Shown: positions 30,575-31,928 of the stretch, piece by piece
Layout: each line of letters starts with the position of its first letter
Numbering within the stretch: the first letter of the stretch is position 1
NCBI GenBank assembly: GCA_900540455.1
Contig: UQGD01000025.1
Location: forward strand, 1-31,928
DNA length: 31,928 nt
Reading direction: 5' to 3'
DNA from: an uncultured Faecalibacterium sp.
GTDB taxonomy: Bacteria > Bacillota > Clostridia > Oscillospirales > Ruminococcaceae
The notes under the pieces: generated by a model
Database searches by the model: none
The model's input: only the letters and a program-made list of their open reading frames with translations
Told to the model about the DNA's origin: nothing
Position numbers and translations under genes: made by a program

Positions 30575-31591
30575 TCAGTGATAGAAGGTGTCGAAGTTCA
30601 CCTGGCGGTAGAAGCGCTGCTGTAACTGGTCAAAGCTGTCGCAGCCCTGGGCCAGCAGCCACATGATCTTGGTCACAACGGCCTCGATGGTCATGTCGTG
30701 GGCCTCCAAAAAGCGGAAGCGGTCCTGCACACGTTTGCCCACCTCGTAGATGCCCACGTCGCTGCCCTCGTAGGTCACCTGGGTGGTGAGGATCAGCACC
30801 TTGCCGGTCTGGTCGTAGTCGCCCAGGCCTTGGGCAAAGGCATCCATCAGGCGCTGGGGCACGCCGCCCACGCCAAAGCTCTCCACGATCACGCAGTCGT
30901 ACTGGCGGAAGATCTCCGGGATCAGCTCCGGCCCAAGGCCGGGGGTCAGTTTCAGCAAAAAGACACGGGGGTTCAGCGCACGGCCAAACTCCACCGGACC
31001 GGCAGGCCAGGGAGAGGGGATAAACCGCACCAAACGATCCCCCTGCACCTGGGCCAGGGTGGGGAAGTTGACCGATGCAAAGGCGTCGTAGCTGATGGTC
31101 TTGTCCTTTTTGGCCCGGGTCCCGGCGATGACCTGCCCGCCAAATACCACCATGACCCCTCGGCTGCCCGGGTCCAGGGCACAGATCACGCTGTCCCGCA
31201 GGTTCTTTTTTGCGTCGGTGATCTCGTGGGAGATGGGCTGCTGTGCGCCGGTGAGGATGATGGGCTTGTCGGCGTTTTGGATCAGATAGGACAGCGCCGC
31301 TGCGGAGTAAGCCAGCGTGTCGGTGCCGTGGCAGATGATGAAGCCGTCATACAGGGCATAGTTCTCCTGTACGGCACGGGCCATGGACAGCCAGTGCTCC
31401 GGGCCGAGGTCGGTGCTGTCGATGCTGCACAAAGCCAGGGTCTCCGGCTGGCACAGCTCCTGCAGACCTGGCAGGTGCGCCAGCAGCTCCTGGCTGGAAA
31501 GCACCGGTTTCAGCCCCTGGTCGGTGCGTACACTGGCAATGGTGCCGCCGGTGGTGATAAAAAGCAAACGCTGCTTGGACATAGGATGCAT
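30575..31591 (-). CDS. ansA: Type I L-asparaginase
   Basis: This 338-residue enzyme hydrolyses L-asparagine to aspartate and ammonia. The two catalytic threonine motifs are clear: ITTGGTIAS at the N-terminus (nucleophile T17) and CHGTDTLAYSA with the Thr-Asp pair of the second site. The later lysine-bearing segment, probably AGTRAKKDKT, follows. There is no signal peptide, and length and sequence fit the cytoplasmic type I group. AGGAGG lies 3 bases before ATG 31591 and 12 before ATG 31582, so the start is uncertain by three codons. The gene is monocistronic, with its own terminator. Confidence 0.94.
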   Translation of the reverse strand: MHPMSKQRLLFITTGGTIASVRTDQGLKPVLSSQELLAHLPGLQELCQPETLALCSIDSTDLGPEHWLSMARAVQENYALYDGFIICHGTDTLAYSAAALSYLIQNADKPIILTGAQQPISHEITDAKKNLRDSVICALDPGSRGVMVVFGGQVIAGTRAKKDKTISYDAFASVNFPTLAQVQGDRLVRFIPSPWPAGPVEFGRALNPRVFLLKLTPGLGPELIPEIFRQYDCVIVESFGVGGVPQRLMDAFAQGLGDYDQTGKVLILTTQVTYEGSDVGIYEVGKRVQDRFRFLEAHDMTIEAVVTKIMWLLAQGCDSFDQLQQRFYRQVNFDTFYH

Positions 31592-31689
31592 GGCCCTCCT
31601 GTTGGTGGATTTTTTAAGAAAAAGAAACCAAAAAAGTGTTTTGTATAGTTGGAAAATCGTCCTCAGCCCGTTTTATAAGGGATGCGTTC

Positions 31690-31928
31690 AGGGACGAACC
31701 CTCTCAGTCGCCTGCGGCGACAGCTGTTCCCCTTTTTGTCGCCTGCCGGCGACATCTTCCCCCGGCCGGGGGAAGTCTTTCGAAGGGGAGAGCCCTTGGC
31801 AGAACCGGCAAGTTTCGTCCACACCGGTCAACGGCAGGAAGAAGCCTGCCGTTAAGCAGCAAACTTTTCGCCTTTGCCAAAGCCTCCACCTTCGGGGGAG
31901 GTGGCATTTCGCAAAGCGAAATGACGGA
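31690..31928. repeat. Palindrome-rich intergenic repeat block (REP/BIME-like)
   Basis: This block has no gene. It contains GTCGCC-TGC-GGCGAC (about 31708-31722) and GTCGCC-TGCC-GGCGAC (about 31739-31754), then CCCCCGGCCGGGGG (about 31760-31773), AACGGCAGG-aagaag-CCTGCCGTT (about 31830-31853), CCTCC-ACC...GGAGG, and ATTTCGC-AAA-GCGAAAT near the end. GGACGAA near 31692 and TTCGTCC near 31814 bracket the first part as inverted ends. The final GACGGA mirrors the CTCTCAGTC at 31702, suggesting that another copy continues past the window. This looks like a bacterial interspersed palindromic repeat. Confidence 0.7.

Noticed and set aside
1..31928. CRISPR array, prophage, tRNA or rRNA genes
   Set aside because: No regularly spaced direct repeats, phage structural or integrase genes, or conserved RNA gene sequences were seen.

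Overview
The window looks like chromosome from an anaerobic gut Firmicute of the Faecalibacterium/Oscillospiraceae type. This is inferred from the mix of genes (pectin lyase, TRAP transporter, GH31 enzymes, desulfoferrodoxin, RibU under an FMN riboswitch), high GC with strong AGGAGG-type ribosome sites, and dispersed palindromic intergenic repeats. No rRNA, tRNA, CRISPR array or phage module was seen.

Layout. 1-592: an AT-richer IS200/IS605-type tnpA whose 5' end looks frameshifted. 594-6420: a sodium:neurotransmitter-type symporter and a very large secreted PL9 pectate lyase/CE12 esterase, both on the minus strand. 6545-7521: the riboflavin transporter ribU with promoter, FMN riboswitch and terminator. 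7530-7997: a low-molecular-weight tyrosine phosphatase. 8276-18350: the main carbohydrate locus, with a divergent AraC regulator, a YcxB-like membrane protein, a three-gene TRAP transporter (P, Q, M) and two tandem GH31 glycosidases, closed by a strong terminator shared with a convergent MATE exporter (18442-19818). 19819-20577: mostly non-coding, with a HicB antitoxin remnant. 20578-23902: desulfoferrodoxin, MarR regulator, NhaC antiporter, a small coiled-coil protein and a FlK-type thioesterase. 24175-27000: a zinc/cadmium efflux locus (ArsR/SmtB repressor with visible operator, free HMA chaperone, ZntA-type ATPase). 27042-29074: an SDR oxidoreductase and two membrane proteins of unknown function. 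29192-30469: an XRE/TPR regulator convergent with and overlapping a small secreted-peptide gene. 30498-31591: type I asparaginase, followed by a palindrome-rich repeat block to the window end.

How the genes work together. The pectinase supplies extracellular pectin breakdown. The AraC-TRAP-GH31 block reads as one catabolic unit: capture of an acidic ligand, sodium-coupled import, then intracellular hydrolysis of an alpha-glycoside. The metal locus is a self-contained sense/chaperone/export module. The most promising undescribed system is the regulator-plus-peptide pair at 29.2-30.5 kb, which has the parts of an RRNPP-type peptide quorum-sensing circuit. The second is the unusual pairing of a TRAP transporter with tandem GH31 enzymes. 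Functions are assigned by reading motifs; no database search was run.
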